A stretch of DNA of 64,000 bases from an uncultured Johnsonella sp. (GCA_937927235.1 CALBCM010000016.1:41253-105252), one strand, 5' to 3'; counted from the first letter of the stretch, positions 17,703 to 26,627 are shown. The notes: generated from the sequence alone by a model not told the origin. Numbers and translations are program-made.

Positions 17703-18890
17703 TTAATTTACCACATTGTCCGGAACCTCTTTACTGCTCTTAAGCAAAAGCACCGGAGTCCCGATTTTACGAATTACTTTAACTATGCTTCCGTTGACAT
17801 CATCCGGTTTCACCGGGTCAACATCTGCCGATTTATTATTGTCACCTTTAGTTATAAACTTAAGATTTCCTGCCTTATCCTTGTCAATCTTTATAATCCT
17901 GTGTGTAATATTAATATCCCCACGCTTAAAATTAATGACATCTCCCACAGCCAAGCTTTCAATTTCCGCTTCTTCCTTGATACGTTTTATAAGAACCACA
18001 TCTCCGGGATGAACTCCCGGCTCCATGCTTCCGGTCAGAATAACGGTCGGATAAATTGAAAACACGCCTATGCAAAACCAGTAAAACATTATTACAATAA
18101 AAAACTGCAGTAAAGATACAAAAGAGATTTTATACTCTCCTGCCCGTCCCTTTTTATCTAAAAAGCTGTCCTCTCCTTTTATGAAAAAAATATACACTGC
18201 CGGGAAGCACATTCCCACCGCTGACTGTGCAATCCAAGGCAGTTCGGGAATAACAGGAAACATACGAAAAAACAAACTGATAACTGCCGAATAAATTACT
18301 GCCGGTCTGACCCCTCCAAAGAGTACAAATGCCGTTAGTAAGGAGTTTGTTGCCAGCAAAGGCATCAGGTCGTTTGCAATATAAATAAATATATCCTTAT
18401 AGGCCTTTAACTGTAAAAGCTTAGTAATATTAACCTCTGTAGCAGCCATAAATATTGTCAGCAATACAATTAAAAGCAGCCTGTACTTATTCTTTCTTCC
18501 CAGCAGCCCCAAACAATAAGCTTTTATACTCTCTCTGGCAATAAGAGGCAGAAATATACTTATCACATTAAAAAAAATGCCGGTAAAGGAATTGTCATAA
18601 GGGCTCGTTCCAAGCTGCTTTAAAACAACCCCGATTACAAAATATATTGCAATATAAATAATTGCTCCTGAAAACGCATAGATGGACATAAGCCTGCGCT
18701 CAACCTTACGTACATTTACATCCACTCTGGGGCAGAAAATATATACAATAGCTATTAATATAAGCCAACAGGCAGAAAATATATATATATTTTCTGCCAA
18801 AATAATTTTTACAGCCGGAATTGAAATTGCCGCAAGAAGCACCAATAAGAACAAGGCATAAATCTTATAATGTTTAACTACTTTTTTCAT
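17703..18890 (-). CDS. sipW: Signal peptidase I, SipW type, with polytopic N-terminal extension
   Basis: Membrane peptidase that should cut the signal peptides of the three exported proteins of this locus. The catalytic domain is at the C-terminus: nucleophile Ser288 in TGSMEPGVHPGDVV, and His330 in INITHRI, where ordinary bacterial enzymes have the general-base Lys. This Ser-His arrangement and the later ITKGDNN motif are typical of SipW/endoplasmic-reticulum-type enzymes. The family is usually about 180-200 residues; here about 270 extra N-terminal residues carry roughly eight membrane helices. The start overlaps the stop of the upstream gene by one base (TAATG). Only the C-terminal assignment is firm; the extension is of unknown function. 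Confidence 0.85.
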   Translation of the reverse strand: MKKVVKHYKIYALFLLVLLAAISIPAVKIILAENIYIFSACWLILIAIVYIFCPRVDVNVRKVERRLMSIYAFSGAIIYIAIYFVIGVVLKQLGTSPYDNSFTGIFFNVISIFLPLIARESIKAYCLGLLGRKNKYRLLLIVLLTIFMAATEVNITKLLQLKAYKDIFIYIANDLMPLLATNSLLTAFVLFGGVRPAVIYSAVISLFFRMFPVIPELPWIAQSAVGMCFPAVYIFFIKGEDSFLDKKGRAGEYKISFVSLLQFFIVIMFYWFCIGVFSIYPTVILTGSMEPGVHPGDVVLIKRIKEEAEIESLAVGDVINFKRGDINITHRIIKIDKDKAGNLKFITKGDNNKSADVDPVKPDDVNGSIVKVIRKIGTPVLLLKSSKEVPDNVVN

Positions 18891-19378
18891 TATTTTGCTT
18901 CTGCACTTTGTGAAGCTCCCTCTGTGTGTGTGTGTTGAACAGCCTCGCCTTCAGGTTCAGTCTTGCTCGTCGGCTTTGTTTCATGTGTCGCCGTGCTTTC
19001 GCTTATAGTCTTACTCTCATGTAAAGCTTTGCTTTCATGTAAAGTCTTATCTTCAGGTAAAGCCTTACTTTCAGTTAAGGTCTTATCTTCATGCAAGGGT
19101 TTGCTTTCATGTAAGGTCTTATCTTCATGCAAGGGTTTGCTTTCATGTAAGGTCTTATCTTCGGTTTCAGCCTTGCTTTCATTTTCAGTATTTTCTTCAT
19201 CTGTAAGAGTAGCTTCCTGTTCATCCTCGGCTTTTTCTTCAATAACCATCTGCACCGGATAATTTACCTTTACCTCAAACTTCATATCTAATTTATCTGT
19301 CCAGTAGGCATAGGACAAAAAACATGCAAATACACTAAATACAAGAACTAATAATATAATAATTTTTCTATGCTTCAT
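18890..19378 (-). CDS. Short exported protein with 12-residue repeats
   Basis: A 162-residue protein of unknown function. A hydrophobic segment (residues 4-24) ends in SYAYWTDKL, the same SipW-type cleavage context as the TasA-like protein. The rest is acidic and low in complexity. Between about residues 70 and 125 a 12-residue unit (DKTLHESKPLHE and variants) repeats; at DNA level two copies are identical over 36 bases (19079-19150). Such a tail could act as a flexible spacer or a metal-binding arm through its histidines. It sits between another SipW-type substrate and sipW, overlapping the latter by one base. Repeat number is likely to vary between strains. Confidence 0.7.
   Translation of the reverse strand: MKHRKIIILLVLVFSVFACFLSYAYWTDKLDMKFEVKVNYPVQMVIEEKAEDEQEATLTDEENTENESKAETEDKTLHESKPLHEDKTLHESKPLHEDKTLTESKALPEDKTLHESKALHESKTISESTATHETKPTSKTEPEGEAVQHTHTEGASQSAEAK
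19079..19150 (-). repeat. Two identical 36-base tandem repeats within the repeat protein gene
   Basis: Units begin at 19079 and 19115 on the plus-strand coordinate and each encodes 12 residues. Diverged copies flank them. In-frame slippage or recombination here would change protein length without shifting the frame. Confidence 0.85.
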
Positions 19379-19382
19379 AATA

Positions 19383-20153
19383 TCATCTCTTTCCGACAGT
19401 TCTGTCTGCTTCCGCCTGGTCTATATATAAACTATACTCACAAGAATAAAGTACCTGTATGCCGTCCTGTTCAAAAGGTACTTCCTCCGCAGGTATAAAC
19501 TGCTCAAGGTCTTTACTGGTTAATTTCATCTCCTGCGGAAGTTCAACCAGTTCACCTTCAGGCTCTACCATTCTGAGATATAAATTTCCTACAAGTTCAT
19601 TATCTACCCGCTCTATACTTCTGAATCCTTCAAACAGCAGGGGTCTGTTAAATACCGTATCAGTATAATTAAATTCATATACCTTTCCCTCTGCCGCAAG
19701 ATATGCCGCCTTTACCGGCATCTGAATTTTTTCTGCCGGCTTGATTAAATCCAGCTTATAAGGCATTAATTTTAAGCCTTTTTCATTTAAAGGATAAGAT
19801 AATTTAAGGTAATTATCCTGAGCAGTTAATAATTCCAAAGGAATTCCTTCTTTGAATATAAGCTCAGCTTTTTTTCCCTCATCCAATAAGTTAAAATCCA
19901 AGGCAACTTCCTTAATACTTGTTTCAGTGTTGTCAGTTTCGCTGCCATTCTTACCGTCCTGAGGAATTAAATTTACAACCTCAGCTTTAAATCTTTTCCC
20001 CTCCTGAAACTCATTCTCAAAATCACCGGTCTCAAATTTTGCATTAGCCTCCATCTCATTTACCAAATAAGCGTAACTATGCCCTAAGCCTCCTAAGCAC
20101 AGAAATGACAGCATAGCTACAGTAAGTACCTTTAATGTTCTGCCTCTTTTCAT
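19383..20153 (-). CDS. Exported protein with SipW-type signal peptide, matrix-associated
   Basis: A 256-residue protein. The N-terminal segment (about residues 8-27) ends in GHSYAYLVNEMEANAKFETGDF, close to the TasA/camelysin cleavage context with the conserved TGDF turn. The rest resembles a beta-rich extracellular domain with no motif I can name. Its ATG overlaps the stop of the response regulator gene by four bases, so regulator and substrate are translationally coupled. Four bases separate its stop from the next gene. A minor fibre component or anchor, by analogy to TapA/CalY operons, is possible. Confidence 0.65.
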   Translation of the reverse strand: MKRGRTLKVLTVAMLSFLCLGGLGHSYAYLVNEMEANAKFETGDFENEFQEGKRFKAEVVNLIPQDGKNGSETDNTETSIKEVALDFNLLDEGKKAELIFKEGIPLELLTAQDNYLKLSYPLNEKGLKLMPYKLDLIKPAEKIQMPVKAAYLAAEGKVYEFNYTDTVFNRPLLFEGFRSIERVDNELVGNLYLRMVEPEGELVELPQEMKLTSKDLEQFIPAEEVPFEQDGIQVLYSCEYSLYIDQAEADRTVGKR

Positions 20154-20800
20154 CTGTTTTCCACCTCACATAATCCGAATTTTTGAAAATTCTCATTTTT
20201 ATCTATAAAAAGAACCGCCTCGACCCTATTTTTTAATCCCAGCTTACTAAGTATGCTACTTACATGTTTCTTAGTAGTTCCATTAGATATAAAAAGTTCA
20301 TCACTTATTTCCAAATTAGAATAGCCACGATGTATAAGCCTCAAAACTTCCATTTCTCTCGTGGTTAGACTGTTCAGCCTTTTTTCCTCATCTGTAGCAT
20401 TTCCAATTTGATTCATAAGCTCAGCAGAATAAAAATTTCTTCCACTCCTAACTGCTGTTAATCCGAAAACTATCTCGTCAATAAAAGCATCCTTTAAAAT
20501 GTAGGCATCCGCTCCTATATCCTTTGCCTTTAAAAAATCCTGTTCTCTTGAAGATGAGGTAATCAATATAGTTTTGACTTCTTTTCTCTTTCTTTTCAGC
20601 CAAGCTAAAAAGTCAAATCCGTTTTCTCCGTTTTTTAAGTTTAAATCAATAAAAGCCATATCAACCTTTTTACCCTGTATGCAGGCAATTGCCTCTTTCA
20701 CGGTGCCTGCATGCAATACCTCATCTTTGGGGCAATGCATATGTATGATTGATTCCAATCCCTTTCTTGAAATCGGGTGATCATCCAGTATTAAAAACAT
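20150..20800 (-). CDS. NarL/LuxR-family response regulator of the fibre locus
   Basis: A 216-residue regulator. The receiver domain has the acidic pair at residues 6-7, phospho-acceptor Asp52 in FIDLNL and a Lys in YILKDAF. The C-terminal LuxR-type helix-turn-helix reads LTTREMEVLRLIHRGYSN with ELFISNGTTKKHVSSILSKL. It pairs with the kinase gene 54 bases upstream. The next gene encodes an exported SipW-type substrate and overlaps it, which strongly suggests control of fibre production. Start supported by GGAGGATG. Confidence 0.9.
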   Translation of the reverse strand: MFLILDDHPISRKGLESIIHMHCPKDEVLHAGTVKEAIACIQGKKVDMAFIDLNLKNGENGFDFLAWLKRKRKEVKTILITSSSREQDFLKAKDIGADAYILKDAFIDEIVFGLTAVRSGRNFYSAELMNQIGNATDEEKRLNSLTTREMEVLRLIHRGYSNLEISDELFISNGTTKKHVSSILSKLGLKNRVEAVLFIDKNENFQKFGLCEVENR

Positions 20801-20854
20801 TCTACATCCTCCATATTATATCAACATCCTTTTTCTAATTCCTTATATCAAAAT

Positions 20855-22492
20855 CTATACCAAAAGCACTAAATCTACCCTAATGCCACCTTCCTCCTTT
20901 TTTTTAACAGAAAGCTTGCCTTTTAACAAAGCTGCCATGTGGTACATATTATAAATTCCATGTCCCTTTGGAGTTATAAATTCTCCTTCCTCCACTCCCT
21001 TACCGTCATCTTCTACCAGTAAGTAAATCTTTCCCTCCTTTTCTTCTATATTTATAGAAATATTTTTTGATTCTCCATGTCTTATAGAATTATTGACCGC
21101 TTCACAGGCAATTCTGTACATGACAATCTTCTGTGCAGCCGAAAGAGAATCCCTGCCTATATGAATATTCTGCTCTATCTTTATATTATGGAATTTCTGC
21201 ATTTCTTCCATATAGGTTTTTAATTGATTTACAAAGCTTTTTTCTCCGCTTATTTCAAAGCTTCGACCGTAAATAGTTTCTCTCAGCTCTCTCATAGTAA
21301 TTCTTGCAGACTGCTGCAAATCCTCAAGCTTGGTATTGACTTCCTCTTCAGTGAGTTTTGCTACATTTGAACGCAACTCCCCCAAGCTGCAGGACAGTCC
21401 AAAAAGCTTTTGTATTACCGTGTCATGAATTTCGTCGGAAATCCTATTTTTTTCATCAGCAGTTATATAGTTTTCTATCCTGCTTTGTGTATCTAAGGCA
21501 CGAAAAATAATTTCTGACAGTCTTATATAGAAATTCTTTTTCATAGTATTATCTTCATCCGTCTCCTCTGTGCCTACAACTAGGAAAATTATATCTCCTC
21601 CGGCACCGTCCAAATATATAAACTCATATTTTCTGCCATTAACAACTGTTGTTTTTAGCAGATTAGAATCAATCTCTTCAATATACGGTTTAATTAATGC
21701 TGCCTCAGACAGCAAATGCTCACCTATTTCCCGGCTGATACCCAAGCTCAATATTTTTGCTGCTGAGCCCTTCAGGTCTTTTTCTATAAACATACAGCCA
21801 TACGGAGCTATATTATTGGTTATCAGAGCAGCCAGCTGTGAAATTATCTTATCCCTATCGGTCATCGCAATCAGTCCGAATCCCTCATACATATCCGACA
21901 TCTGCAAAAGCGCTTCTTCTGTCCGCTCGTTTTCTTTTTTCAGCTGCTCATTCAGCCGCTCAAGCTCCCCTTTTTTATCTCCTAATATACGCATATAATA
22001 ATGCAGTACACAAAAGGCTAAAATGACGACTATCACACCTACCATTATATTAATCTTTATCTGCATGGCATGATTTATAAATCTGCTTAATAAAGCACAA
22101 ACAAAGCACCAGACTGCTGCCACAATACACATCATATAGCTGTAGCCCTGGTCTATGCTGATTAATATACAACTAAGATAGTAGGTCATATAGGGGCTGA
22201 TAAAACCGCCGCTCAGAAAAATAAAAATACCGTAAGCAAACAGCTCAATGCTTATAATAAGCAGGGTTGCCGATTTACTGTTTCTAAACGATATATAAAG
22301 ATAATTGCCTACTATACAGGAAATCAGCATTCCACAAATTATCACTACGCTTGTAATGCTAAATTCTTTATAATAAACTATACCAAAAATATGCGCCAGC
22401 GTAGACAGAAGCAGCGAAACAAGGCGATATTTTATGCAAATATTCAGGTATTCTTCATTTTGTGCATATTGTGCTTTACAACCCCTAAGCAT
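20855..22492 (-). CDS. NarL-type sensor histidine kinase, multi-spanning
   Basis: A sensor kinase of about 545 residues. About six membrane helices fill residues 25-172, followed by a coiled coil (about 175-200) and a GAF-like middle region. The dimerisation domain has phospho-acceptor His360 (frame numbering from the upstream TTG) in EKNRISDEIHDTVIQ. The HATPase domain has AVNNSIRHGE and VEDDGKGVEEGE. I place the start at the ATG ending at 22492, which follows GGAGG by five bases, not at the TTG twelve bases earlier. It probably senses a membrane or intracellular cue, since no large outside domain is present, and controls the exported fibre proteins downstream. Confidence 0.88.
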   Translation of the reverse strand: MLRGCKAQYAQNEEYLNICIKYRLVSLLLSTLAHIFGIVYYKEFSITSVVIICGMLISCIVGNYLYISFRNSKSATLLIISIELFAYGIFIFLSGGFISPYMTYYLSCILISIDQGYSYMMCIVAAVWCFVCALLSRFINHAMQIKINIMVGVIVVILAFCVLHYYMRILGDKKGELERLNEQLKKENERTEEALLQMSDMYEGFGLIAMTDRDKIISQLAALITNNIAPYGCMFIEKDLKGSAAKILSLGISREIGEHLLSEAALIKPYIEEIDSNLLKTTVVNGRKYEFIYLDGAGGDIIFLVVGTEETDEDNTMKKNFYIRLSEIIFRALDTQSRIENYITADEKNRISDEIHDTVIQKLFGLSCSLGELRSNVAKLTEEEVNTKLEDLQQSARITMRELRETIYGRSFEISGEKSFVNQLKTYMEEMQKFHNIKIEQNIHIGRDSLSAAQKIVMYRIACEAVNNSIRHGESKNISINIEEKEGKIYLLVEDDGKGVEEGEFITPKGHGIYNMYHMAALLKGKLSVKKKEEGGIRVDLVLLV

Positions 22493-22654
22493 ATCAACCT
22501 CCAATTACACTATCAATGCTACAGATGTATATATAATCAGTCTACAAACAATATATTGTATATGCTATTTTATTAATCCAATATATTTTGTTTTATAAAA
22601 CCTACCATAAAATCATATACACCCTATATAAAAAATTAAATTGTAATAAAAACC

Positions 22655-22786
22655 TTATAAATAATTATATCTCTTTAATATATATTCAGTCAAGTCTTTT
22701 AATTTTTTATGAGGGATTCTATAAATAAATCTCATCGCAGATTCAATCATATTTTTGTGACTGCATTTATAATGCCAGTCAATCAT
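22655..22786 (-). CDS. Possible small protein in the gap before the kinase gene
   Basis: The 422-base gap 22493-22914 has one plausible short frame of 43 codons, starting MIDWHYKCSHKNMIES and rich in Lys, Tyr and Arg. No good ribosome-binding site precedes it, so it may be a remnant of a larger gene or chance. The rest of the gap holds the lar terminator (22851-22879), a 12-base palindrome acaatatattgt (22548-22559) close to the kinase gene that could be an operator, and otherwise AT-rich sequence in which I see nothing. Confidence 0.2.
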   Translation of the reverse strand: MIDWHYKCSHKNMIESAMRFIYRIPHKKLKDLTEYILKRYNYL

Positions 22787-22850
22787 ATTTATTTTTTTTA
22801 GAACTGTGACAGCCAAATTCCGACTGACATTTCCACCATTTAGCTAATAT

Positions 22851-22879
22851 AAAAGGCAACAGGTACGATACCTGCTGCC
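22851..22879 (-). terminator. Terminator of the lar operon
   Basis: An 11-base stem with one internal mismatch, ggcaacaggta (22855-22865) with tacctgctgcc (22869-22879), loop cga, followed on the minus strand by TTTT. It lies 36 bases after larA. Confidence 0.85.
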
Positions 22880-22914
22880 TTTAGTACAGTTCAAAGCTCA
22901 AGCCTAATAATTAG

Positions 22915-24195
22915 TTAATCTGCCAACTTTGGCTTCACTATTACAGATATGCCTTCAGGTATCGCTGTAATCTGTGCATCCTTGCCTTTGATTTCAAGTG
23001 CCTTTTCAAGAGCCTTTTCAATAGTCGGCACATAAGTTATATGCATATCTTCAAGAATATTTTTTGCAGACTCATCAGCTACATAAAGCACCTGATGCCT
23101 TACCAAAATCCTCGCAAGAATCTGACTCTCCCACTGGTCCGCAATAGTGTCCTCCATCTTAACCTTTAAAATCATGTCTTCAACCTCTTTTGCATCTTTG
23201 GCATTTTTAAAGGTTTGATAAAAAGATTCTCCGCCATGCCCGTCATTGCATTTTGATACTTCTATTATAATGCCGTCAGGTTTGGCACAGGCCTCAGCCG
23301 CAGTCATGCTTTTTACTGACTGATAAATATTCTGGTCAAGCGGGTAGCCTCCGTTTGTAGTAATTACAATATCGGCATCGGTACCTTCTACCGCAGAAAG
23401 ATTTTTTACAAAATCGCAGCCCTTTTCGTGAGCTTCAAAGGCATCTCCTGCAAAAGCCGCAATTACCTTTTTGTCGGCATCTATAGCAACATTTAATATA
23501 AAGGCAAGCTTAGCCTCCTTAGCAGCAAATTCCATGTCCTTATGTATGGGATTGCCGTCAAGGTTGCCGGTTCTTGATTTATCTGAAGCTATGAATTTAG
23601 AGCAGTGGTTTCCAAATACTGTCTTTTGTGAAGCTATTCCGGGAAGAATCGACTTTCTGCCGCCAGAAAAACCTGCAAAGAAATGCGGCTCAATAAATCC
23701 CTCGGACACAAGAAGGTCCGCTTCTACTGCAAGCTTGTTTATAAGCAGCTCTCCGCCTGAAGGAAGGATGCCAAGATATGCCATATCTTCATCCTTCTGG
23801 GACATATGTATCACAAACTTCTCATTTTTCACCAATTCCTCGCCGAACTTATCAATCATTTCCTGGTCTGTAGTCGGTCTATGGAAGCCGGTAGCGATTA
23901 AAATCGTAATATCGCAGTCAGGATTTTCCTTTCTGATTTCTTTAAGGTAAAGTGGCAGGGTAATCTTGCTTGGAACCGGTCTTGTGTGGTCTGATGTTAT
24001 TATAACGATCTTTTTCTTGCCTTTTGCAAGCTCCGATACCCTCTTGCTTCCTATAGGATTCTCAAGTGCTTCCTGAACCAGCTCCTCCTGTGACTTTGAC
24101 GGAACATACTCCGCTGCCTTTGATTCAAGAATCTTAGCTGAATCAGGTAACTCTACCTCAATTTTCTCTCTGCCAAATGGAAATTTAACTTTCAT
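22915..24195 (-). CDS. larA: Nickel-dependent lactate racemase (LarA family)
   Basis: LarA interconverts D- and L-lactate, or related 2-hydroxy acids, with a nickel-pincer nucleotide cofactor attached to a Lys. This 426-residue protein keeps the active-site set of the Lactiplantibacillus enzyme in spacing and context: His in ATGFHRPT, His in EPHFFAGFSGG, the cofactor-binding Lys ten residues later in GGRKSILPGI, and His sixteen residues after that in VFGNH. It is cytoplasmic, with no signal peptide. It is the last gene of larB-larC-larA, so enzyme and cofactor synthesis are made together. LarA relatives act on several hydroxy acids, so the substrate is not certain. Confidence 0.92.
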   Translation of the reverse strand: MKVKFPFGREKIEVELPDSAKILESKAAEYVPSKSQEELVQEALENPIGSKRVSELAKGKKKIVIITSDHTRPVPSKITLPLYLKEIRKENPDCDITILIATGFHRPTTDQEMIDKFGEELVKNEKFVIHMSQKDEDMAYLGILPSGGELLINKLAVEADLLVSEGFIEPHFFAGFSGGRKSILPGIASQKTVFGNHCSKFIASDKSRTGNLDGNPIHKDMEFAAKEAKLAFILNVAIDADKKVIAAFAGDAFEAHEKGCDFVKNLSAVEGTDADIVITTNGGYPLDQNIYQSVKSMTAAEACAKPDGIIIEVSKCNDGHGGESFYQTFKNAKDAKEVEDMILKVKMEDTIADQWESQILARILVRHQVLYVADESAKNILEDMHITYVPTIEKALEKALEIKGKDAQITAIPEGISVIVKPKLAD

Positions 24196-24288
24196 TAGAT
24201 ACGCCTCCTTTTTTTGATGATAATACCATGTAGCTTCTATTTAATCAATAAGTTTTTATGACAAAACTATTAATTGCAAAGATTATTT

Positions 24289-25632
24289 TTATTCATTTTC
24301 ATATTCGTTAATAAGTTGTCTATAAACTTCCTTAATTGGCAGCTCATACTTAAGTGCAGCTTCTTTTACACTCTCATACTCAGGATAAACCGAATTTTCC
24401 GTAACCTTAAGTGCTACCTCGCCTAAGCTGCTTTTAAACCTTACTATTTCACGTGCAAGCTTTTCTCTTTCAGCAGTATACCTTCTTATGCCTATAGTTG
24501 TCGTGTGCTTAAATATGATTTCTGAAATTACCGCTTCATATTTTTTATCACATATCACTGAAAGCATATAGGCGGGACGATTTTTCTTCATATATATAGG
24601 AGTATAAAATACATCAAGGCTGTATTTCAAAAGCTCTTCCATTACAAAGCCTAAAACTTCACCTGAAATATCGTCAATATTGGTTTCCATAATTAAAACT
24701 GAGTCTTTTTCAACTCCTTTTTTATATGAAGATTCAATATCAAGCTTGTGTTGACCAACTTTATCTTGATTGGAGGACTGCTTATTTAACACCTCTATAC
24801 TCATAATCCTCAGGATATTAGTAGTATTTTTAAATTCTCTGCTGCCGGCTCCCAGTCCTATCCTGTTTATTGTAAAATCTCCATGAGGAAGTCCTTCTCC
24901 AAAAACTGCGGCTATTGCCGCACCTGTAGGTGTGACATGCTCTCCTTCGTCCTCTATTATCTTAATTGACAAGCTGCAGTTTTTCACAATATTCAGCACT
25001 GCCGGCACCGGTACCGGCATAGCTCCGTGAGCACAGCTTATAAAGCCGCGGCCCTCATACAGACAGGTTGTATAAATATGCTCGGGAGCAAGGTCTTCAA
25101 GCAGCACGCAGACTCCCACTATATCCACTATAGAATCTACTGCACCCACTTCATGAAAATGTACCTTGTCCCTGTCTATTCCATGAGCTTTTGACTCGGC
25201 ATCTGCTATTACTCCAAAGACCTTTTTTGCATCAGATTTTACTTTATCCGAAAAATCCCCGCAGTCTATTATTTTTTCAATATCCTTAAGATGTCTGTGA
25301 GAGTGTTCAGAGCTATGGCTGTGAAAGCTTTCCTGTTCATGGGTGTGATGGTGGTGAGCATGCTCATGATGGTGAAAATGGTGATGCTCATGCTTTTCCT
25401 CAATATCTACCTGTGCGGCAGAGGTATTATTTATATCAGTTTCCGTATGTACCTCAAAAAATCCGGCTTCTATCCCGTTTACAGTCTTTTTTCCAAACTC
25501 GAGCCTGTACTGCCCGAAATCAAGAGATGAAAGTGCCTTTTCAAGCTTTTCACGACTGGCTCCAAGCTCAAGCAGGGCTGCTACAGTCATATTTCCTGAT
25601 ATCCCTGAATACATTTCTATATATAAATCCAT
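24289..25632 (-). CDS. larC: Nickel insertion protein LarC, unsplit, with His-rich segment
   Basis: LarC inserts nickel into the pyridinium-bis-thiocarboxylate nucleotide to finish the LarA cofactor. In Lactiplantibacillus plantarum it is made from two frames joined by frameshifting; here it is one 447-residue frame. The N-terminus is typical (MDLYIEMYSGISGNM), with the conserved HFHEVGAVDSIVDI segment, and the C-terminal half has ETNIDDISGEVLG and IYMKKNRPAYMLSV. Residues 81-114 hold 18 histidines, a likely nickel store. It lies between larB and larA. Confidence 0.92.
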   Translation of the reverse strand: MDLYIEMYSGISGNMTVAALLELGASREKLEKALSSLDFGQYRLEFGKKTVNGIEAGFFEVHTETDINNTSAAQVDIEEKHEHHHFHHHEHAHHHHTHEQESFHSHSSEHSHRHLKDIEKIIDCGDFSDKVKSDAKKVFGVIADAESKAHGIDRDKVHFHEVGAVDSIVDIVGVCVLLEDLAPEHIYTTCLYEGRGFISCAHGAMPVPVPAVLNIVKNCSLSIKIIEDEGEHVTPTGAAIAAVFGEGLPHGDFTINRIGLGAGSREFKNTTNILRIMSIEVLNKQSSNQDKVGQHKLDIESSYKKGVEKDSVLIMETNIDDISGEVLGFVMEELLKYSLDVFYTPIYMKKNRPAYMLSVICDKKYEAVISEIIFKHTTTIGIRRYTAEREKLAREIVRFKSSLGEVALKVTENSVYPEYESVKEAALKYELPIKEVYRQLINEYENE

Positions 25633-25684
25633 AATACTTCCTTTCTGTTTATTTTTTATTTTATTATATAACCCAGCTTCGCTA

Positions 25685-26434
25685 TTAACGGCTTCGCTCT
25701 ATAAGCAGATTTATCTGTGCCGCCTGATAGGCTGCTCCAAAGCCGTTGTCTATATTTACTACACTTATTCCCTCAGCACAGGAGTTTATCATTGTTAAAA
25801 GAGCAGCTATTCCGTTAAGACCTGCACCATATCCCACCGAAGTAGGCACTGCAATCACCGGCTTGTCAACCTGTCCGGCTATTACTGTAGGCAAAGCTCC
25901 CTCCATACCTGCAACAGCCAGGATAATATTTGCTTTCCTGATTTCATCTATCTTGGAAATAAGACGATGAATGCCTGACACTCCTATGTCATAAAAGGTA
26001 GTGACCCTAGCTCCGAAAAATTGTGCACTTAACCTCGCTTCTTCCGCAATCTTTAAATCTGCGGTTCCTCCTGTGCATATTGCTATATTCCCTTTAGCCG
26101 GTATTTCATTTAATTTTACACTGATTATTCCTGCCGTTTCATTAAACCGGGCAGCTTCTATCACCTCCTTAATAATTTCAAATTGATGTCTGCTTGCTCT
26201 TGTGCCGAGGACATTTTCCCCTCTTTCATAAAAGGCTTTAAAGATTTCAATAAGTGCAAAGTCTTCCTTTCCCTGGCAGAAAATCACTTCTCCAAATTTT
26301 CTTCTTTTTTTTCTGTGAAAATCCAGCTTCGCAAAGCCGAGCTCTTTATAGCCATAATCCTTTAAATACAGCAGACCTTCGTCTATAGACATTTTTCCAT
26401 TTTTTATTTTTTCAAGAAATTCTTTATCATCCAT
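25685..26434 (-). CDS. larB: Pyridinium-3,5-biscarboxylate mononucleotide synthase LarB
   Basis: First enzyme of the nickel-pincer cofactor pathway: it carboxylates nicotinic acid adenine dinucleotide and hydrolyses it. The 249-residue protein has the AIR-carboxylase-like core with ICTGGTADLKIAEEA, VAGMEGALPTVIAGQ and the C-terminal NIDNGFGAAYQAAQIN. It is first in the operon behind a good promoter. LarE, the sulfur donor that acts next, is not in the window. Confidence 0.93.
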   Translation of the reverse strand: MDDKEFLEKIKNGKMSIDEGLLYLKDYGYKELGFAKLDFHRKKRRKFGEVIFCQGKEDFALIEIFKAFYERGENVLGTRASRHQFEIIKEVIEAARFNETAGIISVKLNEIPAKGNIAICTGGTADLKIAEEARLSAQFFGARVTTFYDIGVSGIHRLISKIDEIRKANIILAVAGMEGALPTVIAGQVDKPVIAVPTSVGYGAGLNGIAALLTMINSCAEGISVVNIDNGFGAAYQAAQINLLIERSR

Positions 26435-26470
26435 ACTCCACTGTCCTCTATTATATTCTTTGTCAAGGCT

Positions 26471-26500
26471 ATTATATATGAGCTTTTGTCTTTAATGCAA
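26471..26500 (-). promoter_or_regulatory. Promoter of the lar operon
   Basis: Minus strand: TTGCAT (26495-26500) and TATAAT (26471-26476) with an 18-base spacer, 37 bases before the larB start. Confidence 0.65.
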
Positions 26501-26556
26501 GTAGCTGTTTTTTTATCTTGATTTAAAAATCCGAAATATTGTAAAATAAACGCCAA

Positions 26557-26598
26557 ATAAAAAACGCCGAAACCGGTATCTTCCGGAGCTGGCGTTTC
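26557..26598 (-). terminator. Terminator after mscL
   Basis: Stem aacgcc (26563-26568) with ggcgtt (26591-26596) enclosing a second ccgg/ccgg pairing, followed on the minus strand by a run of T. It lies 30 bases past mscL. Confidence 0.8.
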
Positions 26599-26627
26599 TT
26601 TATTTTAATATCCGCTTTATTATTATT

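Noticed and set aside
23471..23950. 159-codon plus-strand frame opposite larA
   Set aside because: Shadow of the conserved larA frame; no ribosome-binding site and no recognisable protein features.
24289..25632. Programmed frameshift in larC as in Lactiplantibacillus
   Set aside because: The gene is one continuous frame with both halves, so no recoding is needed.
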